Shown here: positions 46,791 through 55,814 of the stretch, piece by piece
How the letters are laid out: the number at the start of each line of letters is the position of its first letter
How positions within the stretch are numbered: the first letter of the stretch is position 1
Assembly (NCBI RefSeq): GCF_019343195.1
Contig: NZ_RPHB01000004.1
Span: 124,001 to 188,000 of the forward strand
From: Arthrospiribacter ruber
GTDB taxonomy: Bacteria; Bacteroidota; Bacteroidia; Cytophagales; Cyclobacteriaceae
Length of the DNA stretch: 64,000 bases
Direction: 5' to 3'
Position numbers and translations under genes: made by a program
The notes under the pieces: model-generated
Databases searched by the model: none
What the model was told of the DNA's origin: nothing
What the model saw: only the letters and a program-made list of their open reading frames with translations

Positions 46791-47150
46791 ATGAAAGCAC
46801 ATCCAAATGAACTGTTCTTTTACTACAATCCATCTCACAGTGTGGATAAGCAAATGCGGGCTTATGCCAAGGCCATTGCCAATCATGTCAATGAAATCAA
46901 CATCGAGAAAGAACCGATTACTACAACAGGTTGGAGGTCCATTTTGGACAAACTAAACCTCAGACCCAAGGATCTGCTCAACAGGGCCCATCCGGATTAC
47001 CAAAGCAAAATTGCAGGTAAAACTTGGGACGATGAAAGCTGGCTTACCATTTTGGCCAAATTCCCTCATCTCATCAAAGCACCCATAGCCATTAAGCGGA
47101 ATAGGGCTGTTCTCTGCACTACTCCCAATACCATATTGGAACTGGATTAG
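46791..47150 (+). CDS. ArsC/Spx-fold protein lacking catalytic cysteine
   Basis: A 119-residue protein with the arsenate reductase (ArsC/Spx) thioredoxin-like fold: FYYNPSHSVDKQMRAYAK at the N-terminus, a central TTTGWRSILDKLNLRPKDLLNR and a late SPX-like LIKAPIAIKRNRAVL. The redox motif (NPxCSxSR in ArsC, CxxC in Spx) reads NPSHSVDK at residues 13-20, so the active cysteine is missing. It is therefore unlikely to reduce arsenate and may act as a regulator or binder. It overlaps the convergent CvfB gene by 4 nt at the 3' ends. Confidence 0.78.
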   Translation: MKAHPNELFFYYNPSHSVDKQMRAYAKAIANHVNEINIEKEPITTTGWRSILDKLNLRPKDLLNRAHPDYQSKIAGKTWDDESWLTILAKFPHLIKAPIAIKRNRAVLCTTPNTILELD

Positions 47151-47974
47151 TTGAGGTGAATACCATCATTTCTAATGTCGATTTTTTTTGCTTTGTATAA
47201 TTGACCTATGGATTGTTTAAAGTGCTTTTTACTCATCCCCAATAACTCTTTGATAGACTCAGGGGATGATTTATCGTGAAGGGGCAAAAATTTCCGGACT
47301 TTTAAGACTTCCAGGATTTTTTCAGCCCCTTCTTCATATTTTTCCCGGCCCATAGGAAGCAACTGCAAGTCCAGCTTACCATCCTCTCTCCTCTTTTTGA
47401 TGAAAGCCATAATCTTATCCCCTACATTCAAAGGCTTGAACACTTCATTTTTATAAACAAGGCCTTCAAAATTATTTTCTATCAGTCCTTTATATCCTAG
47501 CTCAGTACTATCAAAAATAAGTACTTCTACCTGCTGACCAGGTTCAAAACCCTGAGTATCCCTGATCAAAAAATCTTCATATTTATTGACTCCAATCAAC
47601 CTGTTCGTCTTGAAGTCTATACAAACCCTTACAAAGTAGGATTCTCCTTCAATCATCTTACCGGCGATTTCACTGTTGGGAACAAAAAGGTCCTTGGGCA
47701 ATCCCCAATCCATAAAAGCACCTATTTTAGTAACTTGCTTGGCTTCCATGACGGCAAACTCATCCAAAATGGCTTTGGGTCTAGTGGTGACAGCTACAGG
47801 GCGGTCCTCTGAATCGGTATATACAAAAACTTCAATTTCCTTACCTATTTCTTCATTTCCTGAAAGATAAGATTTGGGAAGAAGCACTTCTCCCCCATCA
47901 TGAAGGGCCAGATAAGCTCCATTTTCAGTAAAGCGGTTGATTAATAAGCTATTGATTTTTCCGAGTTCTTTCAT
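47147..47974 (-). CDS. CvfB-type S1-domain RNA-binding protein
   Basis: A 275-residue cytoplasmic protein of the CvfB/YitL family. Tandem S1-like OB domains fill residues 1-205 (GAYLALHDGGEVLLPKSYL, GAFMDWGLPKDLFVP, YKGLIENNFEGLVYKNEVF). A winged-helix domain at the C-terminus (KHFKQSIGQLYKAKKIDI, 240-270) completes the family architecture. In Firmicutes such proteins regulate virulence or bind RNA; here a role in RNA metabolism is inferred. It stands alone. Confidence 0.9.
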   Translation of the reverse strand: MKELGKINSLLINRFTENGAYLALHDGGEVLLPKSYLSGNEEIGKEIEVFVYTDSEDRPVAVTTRPKAILDEFAVMEAKQVTKIGAFMDWGLPKDLFVPNSEIAGKMIEGESYFVRVCIDFKTNRLIGVNKYEDFLIRDTQGFEPGQQVEVLIFDSTELGYKGLIENNFEGLVYKNEVFKPLNVGDKIMAFIKKRREDGKLDLQLLPMGREKYEEGAEKILEVLKVRKFLPLHDKSSPESIKELLGMSKKHFKQSIGQLYKAKKIDIRNDGIHLN

Positions 47975-48120
47975 GCAATAAAGGTAGGGATTTTATGTCA
48001 AGTGAAATTGGATTTGCTTCTTATTCCCTTTAGATTTGAAGCGGAGAAAATTATTTTTGGTCCGGACAGACAATTTTGTTCCTGCCAAGTTTCTTTTACA
48101 AATATAAAACCCAAATAATA

Positions 48121-49008
48121 ATGAAAAATATTTCAGTGATAGGTTCCGGTACCATGGGCAACGGAATCGCACATGTTTTTGCCCAATACGGTTATGAGGT
48201 TTCATTGATAGATATTTCTGCTCATGCTTTGGAAAAAGCAATTGCCACCATCACCAAAAATATGGACCGGCAAGTCTCTAAAGGCATTCTTGTAGAAACT
48301 GAAAAATCAGACGCACTGAACAGGATCCAATCTTTCACCTCTATGGAAGAAGGTGTCAAAAATGCGGATTTGGTCGTAGAAGCAGCCACCGAAAACCTCA
48401 GCATCAAGCTGGATCTTTTCAAAAAACTGGACGAGCTTACTCCTGAGTCTTGTATTCTGGCCAGCAATACATCTTCCATCAGCATTACGAAAATTGGAGC
48501 AGTCACAAAAAGACCCGAAAAAGTAATTGGAATGCACTTTATGAATCCTGTTCCAGTGATGAAATTAGTCGAGGTCATTAGAGGTTATGCTACTTCAGAT
48601 GAAGTCACAGACAGCATTATGGAGCTTTCCAAAGGATTAGAAAAAGTACCAGTAGAAGTCAATGACTATCCGGGTTTTGTGGCCAACAGGATTCTGATGC
48701 CAATGATCAATGAGGCCATTTATACCCTTTATGAAGGAGTAGCAGGTATAGAAGAGATCGATACCGTGATGAAATTGGGAATGGCACACCCTATGGGACC
48801 ACTTCAATTGGCTGATTTTATAGGCCTGGACGTTTGCCTTTCTATTCTGAGAGTACTTCATGATGGATTTGGAAATCCTAAATACGCCCCATGTCCTTTA
48901 CTGGTGAATATGGTAGAAGCCGGATTTAAAGGAGCAAAAACCGGAGAGGGATTTTACAAATACACCTCTGGCAGTAAAGATTTGGTTGTTTCTCCAAGGT
49001 TCAGGTAA
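48121..49008 (+). CDS. 3-hydroxybutyryl-CoA dehydrogenase
   Basis: A 295-residue NAD(P)-dependent dehydrogenase from ATG 48121. The Rossmann motif GSGTMGNGIAH is at residues 8-18; SNTSSIS, GMHFMNPVP and ANRILMPMINEA follow, matching the Hbd/PaaH family. The catalytic His is in MHFMNP and the Glu in VVEAATENL. It interconverts acetoacetyl-CoA and 3-hydroxybutyryl-CoA in fatty acid or polyester metabolism. No thiolase or crotonase gene is next to it. It ends at a strong terminator. Confidence 0.93.
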   Translation: MKNISVIGSGTMGNGIAHVFAQYGYEVSLIDISAHALEKAIATITKNMDRQVSKGILVETEKSDALNRIQSFTSMEEGVKNADLVVEAATENLSIKLDLFKKLDELTPESCILASNTSSISITKIGAVTKRPEKVIGMHFMNPVPVMKLVEVIRGYATSDEVTDSIMELSKGLEKVPVEVNDYPGFVANRILMPMINEAIYTLYEGVAGIEEIDTVMKLGMAHPMGPLQLADFIGLDVCLSILRVLHDGFGNPKYAPCPLLVNMVEAGFKGAKTGEGFYKYTSGSKDLVVSPRFR

Positions 49009-49032
49009 CCATAAAAACTCCTAGAAGACACC

Positions 49033-49070
49033 AAAGCCTGACAAAAAATGAAACTTGTCAGGCTTTCTTT
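49033..49070 (+). terminator. Intrinsic terminator after the hydroxybutyryl-CoA dehydrogenase gene
   Basis: A 12-bp perfect stem (49033-49044 with 49055-49066, 10-nt loop) is followed by a T-rich tract. Confidence 0.93.
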
Positions 49071-49101
49071 TCATTATATAAAGCAGCAAAGAAAATAAAA
49101 T

Positions 49102-49719
49102 ATGCACATCGCAGTTTCTGGAAACATAGGCAGTGGAAAGACCACGCTAACTACAAAATTGGCCAAACATTACGGTTGGAATGCAGAATTGGAAGCTGTA
49201 GACAACAACCCTTATCTTGCTGATTTTTATGAAGATATGAAAAGGTGGTCTTTCCACCTGCAGGTCTATTTTCTCAATAGCAGATTCAACCAGATCAAAA
49301 GGATCCGTGAAAGTGGATTGTCTGTCATCCAAGACAGAACCATATATGAGGATGCCTATATTTTTGCTGCCAACCTTCACAAATCAAATTTGATTTCAGA
49401 CAGGGATTATGCCAATTATCTGGCGCTTTTTGATTCAATGATCAATTTTGTAAAGGCTCCCGATCTGCTCATTTATTTGAAAGCGGATATTCCCAAGCTG
49501 GTTGGTCAGATAGAGAAGCGGGGAAGAGATTATGAAAATGCCATCAGGATAGATTACTTAAAAAACCTCAATAGCCATTACGAAGAGTGGATTGGTGCTT
49601 ACAATAAGGGGAAACTTTTGATTGTGGATGTCAATGACCTGGATTTTGTTGCCAATCCTGAAGATTTCTCGGGTATTGTGGAAAAAGTAGACCGTGAAAT
49701 GTACGGTCTGTTTGCCTGA
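49102..49719 (+). CDS. Deoxynucleoside kinase
   Basis: A 205-residue kinase of the dNK/dGK/dCK family for salvage of DNA precursors. The P-loop GNIGSGKTT is at residues 7-15. The DRT motif (VIQDRTIYED) follows near 76-85, and the lid-type IEKRGRDYENAI is near 136-147. RWSFHLQVYFLNSRF is typical for bacterial members. Substrate choice (dG, dA or dC) cannot be read from the sequence. The gene is transcribed alone and ends at a terminator shared with the convergent gene. Confidence 0.93.
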   Translation: MHIAVSGNIGSGKTTLTTKLAKHYGWNAELEAVDNNPYLADFYEDMKRWSFHLQVYFLNSRFNQIKRIRESGLSVIQDRTIYEDAYIFAANLHKSNLISDRDYANYLALFDSMINFVKAPDLLIYLKADIPKLVGQIEKRGRDYENAIRIDYLKNLNSHYEEWIGAYNKGKLLIVDVNDLDFVANPEDFSGIVEKVDREMYGLFA

Positions 49720-49747
49720 TAGATGCACTTGTGCAGCTTGATATAAT

Positions 49748-49790
49748 AATGAACCGTTATTCCTTTCCGTAATGACGGTTCATTTTAATT
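49748..49790. terminator. Bidirectional terminator
   Basis: A 10-bp outer stem AATGAACCGT/ACGGTTCATT (49748-49757 with 49775-49784) with a T-rich plus-strand flank lies between the convergent kinase and hypothetical genes. Confidence 0.8.
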
Positions 49791-49799
49791 TAATTCCGG

Positions 49800-50444
49800 T
49801 CAATTTATTTTTCTTAGGAGCCAATTGACTATACCTTTTTGGTACTCTTCTTTTGGATTTCTGAGCAAGTCATCCAGCTTTTTGAGTCCTCCACCTATCA
49901 TCAATGTTTCGTACTGTGGAATTCTGATCAGTTTGTAGCCATGCAAACGGCTAATAAGGTCATACTGGGCATCATTATAAGCATTGAGTTTCCATCCTGC
50001 GGAACCATTCCCGCTTAGGTCACCATTCTCTTCACTTTTCCCGAAAACAATTCCGGCCAAAGGTGGGCCATTCCATATCCTTTCCTGGACCCCTGCCTTT
50101 AGACAGTCTTTTTCGTAAGTCCTGCAAAGCCTTTTGTAAGCATCTAACCAAGGGTAAGAAAAAGCATCATAAATACCTGTTTTTAAGGTATTAAGTCTAT
50201 ATCTATTAAAATGGATTTCATCGTCATAAATAAAGACAAAACGGTTGATTTTGAAATCAAATTTAAGCGCTTCTAGTACTGGTAATTTTCCCGTTCCATT
50301 GAGGGATTCAAAAACCTCTTTGAGCAACAATTCGCCCTTTCCCTCCAAGTAGCTAGGGTTTACACCCAACCTGAATTCGGATTCAATATCATCCACTTCA
50401 GCTGAGATTACCTGAAGCAAATGTTGTACTTTAAGATGGTGCAT
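49800..50444 (-). CDS. Hypothetical protein with possible nuclease-like C-terminus
   Basis: A 214-residue cytoplasmic protein. The N-terminal part holds FDFKINRFVFIYDDEIHFNRYR (60-84). The C-terminal NDAQYDLISRLHGYKLIRIPQYE resembles the last strand and helix of restriction-endonuclease-like folds (an R/K-containing helix, then G-Y-x-L-I-R-I). No PD-(D/E)xK site is clear, so this is only a suggestion. It is the third gene of an operon, 4 nt after the DUF2452 gene. Confidence 0.55.
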   Translation of the reverse strand: MHHLKVQHLLQVISAEVDDIESEFRLGVNPSYLEGKGELLLKEVFESLNGTGKLPVLEALKFDFKINRFVFIYDDEIHFNRYRLNTLKTGIYDAFSYPWLDAYKRLCRTYEKDCLKAGVQERIWNGPPLAGIVFGKSEENGDLSGNGSAGWKLNAYNDAQYDLISRLHGYKLIRIPQYETLMIGGGLKKLDDLLRNPKEEYQKGIVNWLLRKIN

Positions 50445-50448
50445 GCTT

Positions 50449-50910
50449 TTATTCTCCTTGCCTGATGATTTCCCAAGTGTGGTCTGCCAGTAATTTTACT
50501 TCAGCAACAAACTTACGAAACCTTTTCTTTCTTCCCCATTCTTCAGGAGCTACCATACTCAGGAAATCAGAATCGTCCTCCTTTTGGTACAAAAAATAAT
50601 GGTGATTGATCAATGGTTCAAAATTCATTGGGGTCTCATAAATTCTTTCAGAAATCTCCACCCGGGACTTGATGGCTTTGGCCTGTTCAGCCAACAACTG
50701 CATTTGCTGGTAAATTTGGGACATTTGCATGTCTGTCTGAGAATGCATGGCAGCTACTGCCCTGCCAGTGATTTTACCTTTGTCTTCAGGCTTTATCAAA
50801 GCACTGCCGGATTGATGCGCGTAAGGTAGAAGACCAGGATTATCCGTGGTCATCTCCTTCATCTTTTCCAAATCGATATTATTGACGTCTATTTTTTTCT
50901 TCTTACTCAT
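50449..50910 (-). CDS. DUF2452 protein
   Basis: A 153-residue protein with the DUF2452 signature NPGLLPYAHQSGSALIKPEDKG near residues 24-45, followed by GRAVAAMHSQTDMQMSQIYQQMQLLAEQAKAI. The Gln-rich middle looks like a coiled coil. No signal or membrane helix is present. The function of the family is not known. Its start overlaps the stop of the 53-aa membrane protein by 8 nt, and the next gene follows after 4 nt, so the three form a tight operon. Confidence 0.8.
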   Translation of the reverse strand: MSKKKKIDVNNIDLEKMKEMTTDNPGLLPYAHQSGSALIKPEDKGKITGRAVAAMHSQTDMQMSQIYQQMQLLAEQAKAIKSRVEISERIYETPMNFEPLINHHYFLYQKEDDSDFLSMVAPEEWGRKKRFRKFVAEVKLLADHTWEIIRQGE

Positions 50911-51064
50911 TGGTGTTGAGGCTGTCCGATGGAGCTATCCTTTCTTTTAAGTTACCTTTAGAACCTGGAAACGTAGTCCTACTGGAAATATCATATCCTA
51001 TATATAACATGACCAGAAAAAAAATCACTGCAATAATCAGGAATACAAGCTTATTTTTATTCAT
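50903..51064 (-). CDS. 53-aa single-pass membrane protein
   Basis: A short ORF from ATG 51064 to TAA 50903. It starts MNKNKLVFLIIAVIFFLVML and continues with a polar tail (SRTTFPGSKGNLKERIAPSD). Residues 6-23 form one hydrophobic helix, with a positively charged N-terminus that predicts the C-terminus outside. The stop overlaps the DUF2452 start by 8 nt, which indicates translational coupling and supports a real gene. No family is recognised. It heads the DUF2452 operon. Confidence 0.65.
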   Translation of the reverse strand: MNKNKLVFLIIAVIFFLVMLYIGYDISSRTTFPGSKGNLKERIAPSDSLNTNE

Positions 51065-51210
51065 ATTATGGTAAGTTTAACAACGTGAAAGGTCAAACAG
51101 TTTTGAAAAGCGAAATTAAGGTGAAGGTATCTTTAATAAAAATCATGAGAAATTAATTTTGTCAGATAGGTATTCTGCGCCATATTAAGAATTATTTATT
51201 GCTGTAATAT

Positions 51211-51218
51211 TAAATTTG
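51211..51218 (+). promoter_or_regulatory. Candidate -7 element of the Hpt gene
   Basis: TAAATTTG matches the Bacteroidota -7 consensus TAnnTTTG exactly. No convincing -33 TTTG lies 19-21 nt upstream, so it is only a weak candidate. The rest of 51065-51303 shows no other feature. Confidence 0.35.
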
Positions 51219-51303
51219 GAAAATTTCTGCTACCTTTCGAGATAATAGATAAAATGCAATTAATTGCACAGGAGATACATTATTCTTTATAAAAAAGATT
51301 TTT

Positions 51304-51636
51304 ATGTACCAATTGATAAGCCCACAAACTATCATCCAATATTTTGGGGATGACGACGAGGAAATGTTAAGGGAGATGATTCAGATAATCATTGACACAA
51401 ACCTTAATGACCTTAAAAAACTACAACCCCTATATGATAAGGGTGAATTTCTTTTAATCAAAAAAAAATGCCACAAAGCTAAACCTAGCATGAGCTATGT
51501 TGGAGCTATGAAAACAAGAAAATTACTTGAAGAGATTGAATCTGACCTTGAGAATTCCCATGATACTTACAAAGAATTATTGAGACAGATCGACATCATT
51601 GAAAATGAACTTAAAGTTTTTTTAAAAGGAATTTAA
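51304..51636 (+). CDS. Second stand-alone Hpt-domain protein
   Basis: A 110-residue helical protein. Likely phospho-acceptor His57 lies in IKKKCHKAKPSMSYVG, with the Hpt pattern H-x-x-K-x-S. The last helix is charged and amphipathic. It should shuttle phosphate within a multi-step phosphorelay. No kinase or regulator is adjacent. The HKxKPS core is shared with the Hpt protein at 9530, although overall similarity is low. It is transcribed alone. Confidence 0.7.
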   Translation: MYQLISPQTIIQYFGDDDEEMLREMIQIIIDTNLNDLKKLQPLYDKGEFLLIKKKCHKAKPSMSYVGAMKTRKLLEEIESDLENSHDTYKELLRQIDIIENELKVFLKGI

Positions 51637-51718
51637 TCTCACCCAGTTATTTTTCCATACATACATTTTTTCTTATTTATTAATACCGATTAGATCATAT
51701 TTGGTAAAATTCAATCTT

Positions 51719-54076
51719 ATGAAAAAGTACAGTTTACTGATAGCATTGGCTTTCTGTATGGTAGGCGGGCTATTTGCCCAAAGTCTTTCTGTGGAAAAAA
51801 TCATGCAGGATCCAAAGTGGATGGGACATTTCCCTTCCAATGTGTCTTGGGACCAAAAAGGAGAAATTATTTATTTCAACTACAACCCTGACAACCACCC
51901 TGAGGATTCTTTATACAAAATCCATTTAAATTCACCTGAAAAAATTCAGTTGGTCAGTTTGGAAGAAAAAAGGAGGCTTATCCCTTCTAATGCCGATATC
52001 AATTCGGCCCGAACCAAGAAGGTCTTCACTCAGCAGGGCAACCTTATCATTTATGACATTCAAAAAGGTGAAAGAAATGTATTGATATCCATGGGTGAGG
52101 ACATATCCAATGCTAAGTTTCTCAACGATGAATCAAAGATTTCCTTCAACATGAATAACAATATTTATGTCTTTGATACAGAGAAAGGCAATCTGGAAAA
52201 GATCACATCCATCAAATCCGGTGATAAACCAAAGGAGTCAGAGCCAAAACTATCCCAAAAAGATGAATGGCTCAAGAAAGATAACCTTGATCTACTTGGA
52301 GTGGTAAGGGAAAGAGAAGAGAAAAAAGAAAAAACTAAGGCTTACACCGAGGCTACTAAAGAAGCTGAGCCATTCATTTATTATACTGGCAAAAAACAGT
52401 TGACCAACTTACAGCTGTCTCCAGACGGAAAATTCGCCACCTTTTCGCTCATTACCAGAGTGGACAATAATAGAACTATCGTTCCTGATTACACCCATGT
52501 ATCCGGGTACACCACAGATATCAATACCCGAAGCAAAGTAGGTGACGAGCAGATGAAAGTGGAAATGGCCATTTACAACCTTGAAAAAGACACCGTATAC
52601 TTGGTAAATTCATCCAACCTGCCAGGTATCAAAGATTTGCCTGATTATGTCAAAGACTATCCAGAAAAGACCTGGGAAGAAAAAGAACGTGATTTGGTAC
52701 TGTCAGGGCCTAATTTCTCAAAAGACGGAAAATATGCGGTAATCAATGCCTACTCCAATGACAATAAAGACAGATGGATTGCACTTCTTAATCTTGAAAA
52801 CGGGGAATTGAAAAACCTTGACCGACAAAGGGATGAAGCTTGGATTGGAGGTCCCGGTATTGGAAGGTCTTGGGGCGGTGCTACTTTTGGCTGGCTTCCC
52901 GACAATAAGAGCATTTATTTCCAATCTGAAGCCACGGGCTATTCACATTTGTACACTTTGGATGTAAGTTCAGGAAAAAAGACCCAGCTTACTAAAGGAG
53001 ATTTTGAGGTTTTTGATCCTAAGATTTCAAGGGATGGAAAATATTGGTACCTGACTACTTCTGAAATTCACCCTGGCGAAAGACACCTTTACATGATGCC
53101 ATTAGCAGGTGGACGGATGGAAAAACTGACCAATATGACGGGAAATAATGATAGTAGCTTATCTCCTGATGAAAAAAACATAGCCATTCTTTACTCCTAC
53201 AGCAACAAACCATGGGAACTGTACATCCAGGCCAATGAGCCAGGCGCTGTACCTGTACAGCTAACTGACGGACAAAGTGAGGCCTTCAAGGCTTACAATT
53301 GGAGAGATCCTGAATTGATTTCATTCGACGCCCAAGATGGAGCCAAAGTGCCGGCCAGATTATATAAGCCAGATCCTGACAAGAACAATGGTGCAGCTGT
53401 GATATTTGTTCATGGTGCAGGATACCTTCAAAATGTCCATAAATGGTGGTCAAGCTACTTCAGAGAATACATGTTCCACAATCTATTAACGGATTTGGGC
53501 TACACAGTATTGGACATCGATTACAGGGCATCAGCAGGATACGGAAGGGATTGGAGAACGGCAATTTACAGACACATGGGAGGAAAAGACCTTTCTGATC
53601 AAGTGGATGGTGCCAAGTTCCTCATTGAAAAACATAGTGTAACTCCCGGCAAAATCGGTATTTATGGAGGCAGTTATGGCGGGTTTATTACTCTTATGGC
53701 CATGTTCAATGAGTCTGATACATTTACTTCCGGTGCTGCACTGAGATCTGTAACCGATTGGGCACATTACAACCATGGATACACTTCCAATATCCTCAAT
53801 GAGCCTTTCAATGATCCCATTGCCTACAGAAGGTCCTCTCCTATTTATTTTGCGGATGGATTAAAAGGAAATCTCCTCATAGCACATGGTATGCTGGATG
53901 TCAATGTGCATTTTCAGGATGTGGTAAGGCTAGCGCAGATTCTGATAGAATTGGGCAAAGACAATTGGGAGATGGCCGTTTACCCGGTGGAAGACCATGG
54001 TTTTGTCGAGCCAAGCAGTTGGACAGACGAATACAAAAGAATTTTGAAATTATTCAACGACACCTTGGTGGATTGA
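51719..54076 (+). CDS. S9-family prolyl oligopeptidase-like exported peptidase
   Basis: A 785-residue peptidase from ATG 51719, with a signal peptide ending near LFAQ (residue 20). A beta-propeller (about 30-540) with LSPDGKFATF-type blades precedes the alpha/beta hydrolase domain. The triad is Ser652 in YGGSYGG, Asp727 in HGMLDVNV and His760 in VEDHGF, as in dipeptidyl peptidase IV-like enzymes. It probably cuts di- or oligopeptides in the periplasm. A CATATTTG element (one mismatch to consensus) lies at 51696-51703. It ends 1 nt before the gamma-glutamyltransferase gene, so the two are coupled. Confidence 0.92.
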   Translation: MKKYSLLIALAFCMVGGLFAQSLSVEKIMQDPKWMGHFPSNVSWDQKGEIIYFNYNPDNHPEDSLYKIHLNSPEKIQLVSLEEKRRLIPSNADINSARTKKVFTQQGNLIIYDIQKGERNVLISMGEDISNAKFLNDESKISFNMNNNIYVFDTEKGNLEKITSIKSGDKPKESEPKLSQKDEWLKKDNLDLLGVVREREEKKEKTKAYTEATKEAEPFIYYTGKKQLTNLQLSPDGKFATFSLITRVDNNRTIVPDYTHVSGYTTDINTRSKVGDEQMKVEMAIYNLEKDTVYLVNSSNLPGIKDLPDYVKDYPEKTWEEKERDLVLSGPNFSKDGKYAVINAYSNDNKDRWIALLNLENGELKNLDRQRDEAWIGGPGIGRSWGGATFGWLPDNKSIYFQSEATGYSHLYTLDVSSGKKTQLTKGDFEVFDPKISRDGKYWYLTTSEIHPGERHLYMMPLAGGRMEKLTNMTGNNDSSLSPDEKNIAILYSYSNKPWELYIQANEPGAVPVQLTDGQSEAFKAYNWRDPELISFDAQDGAKVPARLYKPDPDKNNGAAVIFVHGAGYLQNVHKWWSSYFREYMFHNLLTDLGYTVLDIDYRASAGYGRDWRTAIYRHMGGKDLSDQVDGAKFLIEKHSVTPGKIGIYGGSYGGFITLMAMFNESDTFTSGAALRSVTDWAHYNHGYTSNILNEPFNDPIAYRRSSPIYFADGLKGNLLIAHGMLDVNVHFQDVVRLAQILIELGKDNWEMAVYPVEDHGFVEPSSWTDEYKRILKLFNDTLVD

Positions 54077-54077
54077 T

Positions 54078-55790
54078 ATGAAAACAAAAGGGTTGAAAAG
54101 AAGAAGTTTAGGCTTCTTCTTTTTATTTATCTTGATTTTTGCCTGTAGCACTGAGCAGAACAACCATGATTCTGAGAAAGGACTCATAGCAGATAAGGCC
54201 ATGGTAGTCTCGGCAAAGGAAGAGGCTTCGAGAATTGGTCTCATGATGATGGAAAAAGGAGGAAATGCTTTTGATGCCATGGTAGCCACAGAGCTTTCCT
54301 TGGCAGTAGCCTTTCCCTTTGCCGGTAATCTCGGAGGTGGGGGATTTATGGTATTCAGATTATCAGATGGTACTTCCGGAAGCTTGGATTATAGGGAAAA
54401 GGCTCCTATAGCTGCTACTCCTGACATGTATTTGGATGAAAAAGGAGATGTCATCCCCGGTATGAGTACTACAGGTGCCATGGCAGTTGGCGTACCTGGT
54501 ACTGTGGCAGGGATTTTCGCTGTTCATGAAAAATTTGGAACTCTTCCGATAAGCGACATTCTTACTCCGGTGATTGAGCTGGCCGAAAAAGGAGTGGTGG
54601 TCACTTCCAATCAAGCCAAAAGTTTTGAGAGCAACAGAAAGGCTTTTATTGAAGTCAATGGGAAAAACACATTTTTTGCCAAAGAATACAAGGAAGGTGA
54701 TACAGTCAAATACCTTGCTTTGGCCAATACACTGCGAAGAATTTCAGAAAATGGCAGAGATGAATTCTATAAGGGTGAAACTGCCAAAATTATTGCTTCT
54801 TTCATCCAATCCGAAGGTGGTATCATTACAGAGGAGGATTTGGCTTCTTATGAAGCAGTGTGGAGGGATCCGCTGAGTTTCTCTTACAAAGACCATAAAA
54901 TCATTTCAATGGCCCCTCCCAGTAGCGGTGGAGTTACTTTGGCCCAGATATTTGGTATGATAGAGGATTTTGACCTTCGTTCAAAAAAACATAACAGTGT
55001 TGAATACATTCAGGTATTGACAGAAGCTGAAAGACGGGCCTATGCGGATAGAAATTACTTTCTCGGAGACCCTGACTTTGTGGATGTACCTGTAGATCAA
55101 TTGATCGAACAGGATTACCTCAAGAGTCGAATTTCAGATTTTGACCCTGACAAAGCCACACCTTCCACGGATATCAGAGAAGGGAACATCCATATATTGG
55201 AAAGTGACCAAACCACGCATTATTCCATTGTAGATCAGTTTGGCAATGCAGTGTCTGTTACGACAACCCTAAACGGGGCCTATGGCTCTAAGCTTTATTC
55301 TGAAGAATTGGGATTCTTTTTCAACAATGAGATGGATGACTTCAGTGCCAAGGCTGGAGTTCCCAATATGTTTGGATTGATCGGTGCTGAAGCCAATGCC
55401 ATTGCTCCCGGAAAAAGGATGTTGAGCTCCATGACGCCAACTATTGTGGAGAAAGACGGAAAGCTAAAAATGGTAGTGGGAACCCCAGGCGGTTCTACCA
55501 TCATTACATCTGTCCTACAGACCATTCTTAATGTTTTGGAATTTGAAATGGGTATGCAGAAAGCCGTCAATGCCCCAAGATTTCATCATCAATGGTTGCC
55601 CGATCTGGTCAATTTTGAACCGGATGGTTTCTCAAAGGAAACTCTCGAAGCGCTCAAACAAAAAGGTTATAACATTAATGAGGGTTACAGCCCAATTTTG
55701 GGCAAAGTAGATGCCATCCTGGTTTTGCCTGATGGAAGGCTGGAAGGTGGTGCCGATAAAAGAGGAGACGATAAGGCCTTAGGTTTTTAA
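54078..55790 (+). CDS. ggt: Gamma-glutamyltransferase, lipoprotein
   Basis: A 570-residue enzyme that cleaves the gamma-glutamyl bond of glutathione and related peptides. The signal ends at a lipobox (IFAC, Cys23), so it is membrane anchored. Autocleavage should occur between Gln378 and Thr379 in DQTTHYSIVD, freeing the nucleophilic Thr379. Other family motifs are PFAGNLGGGGFM, PGTVAG, LSSMTPTIV and GTPGGSTII. It follows the S9 peptidase gene by 1 nt, giving a peptide-degrading pair in the envelope. Confidence 0.94.
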   Translation: MKTKGLKRRSLGFFFLFILIFACSTEQNNHDSEKGLIADKAMVVSAKEEASRIGLMMMEKGGNAFDAMVATELSLAVAFPFAGNLGGGGFMVFRLSDGTSGSLDYREKAPIAATPDMYLDEKGDVIPGMSTTGAMAVGVPGTVAGIFAVHEKFGTLPISDILTPVIELAEKGVVVTSNQAKSFESNRKAFIEVNGKNTFFAKEYKEGDTVKYLALANTLRRISENGRDEFYKGETAKIIASFIQSEGGIITEEDLASYEAVWRDPLSFSYKDHKIISMAPPSSGGVTLAQIFGMIEDFDLRSKKHNSVEYIQVLTEAERRAYADRNYFLGDPDFVDVPVDQLIEQDYLKSRISDFDPDKATPSTDIREGNIHILESDQTTHYSIVDQFGNAVSVTTTLNGAYGSKLYSEELGFFFNNEMDDFSAKAGVPNMFGLIGAEANAIAPGKRMLSSMTPTIVEKDGKLKMVVGTPGGSTIITSVLQTILNVLEFEMGMQKAVNAPRFHHQWLPDLVNFEPDGFSKETLEALKQKGYNINEGYSPILGKVDAILVLPDGRLEGGADKRGDDKALGF

Positions 55791-55814
55791 AACTTCCTTA
55801 GCTCATTTAACTTT

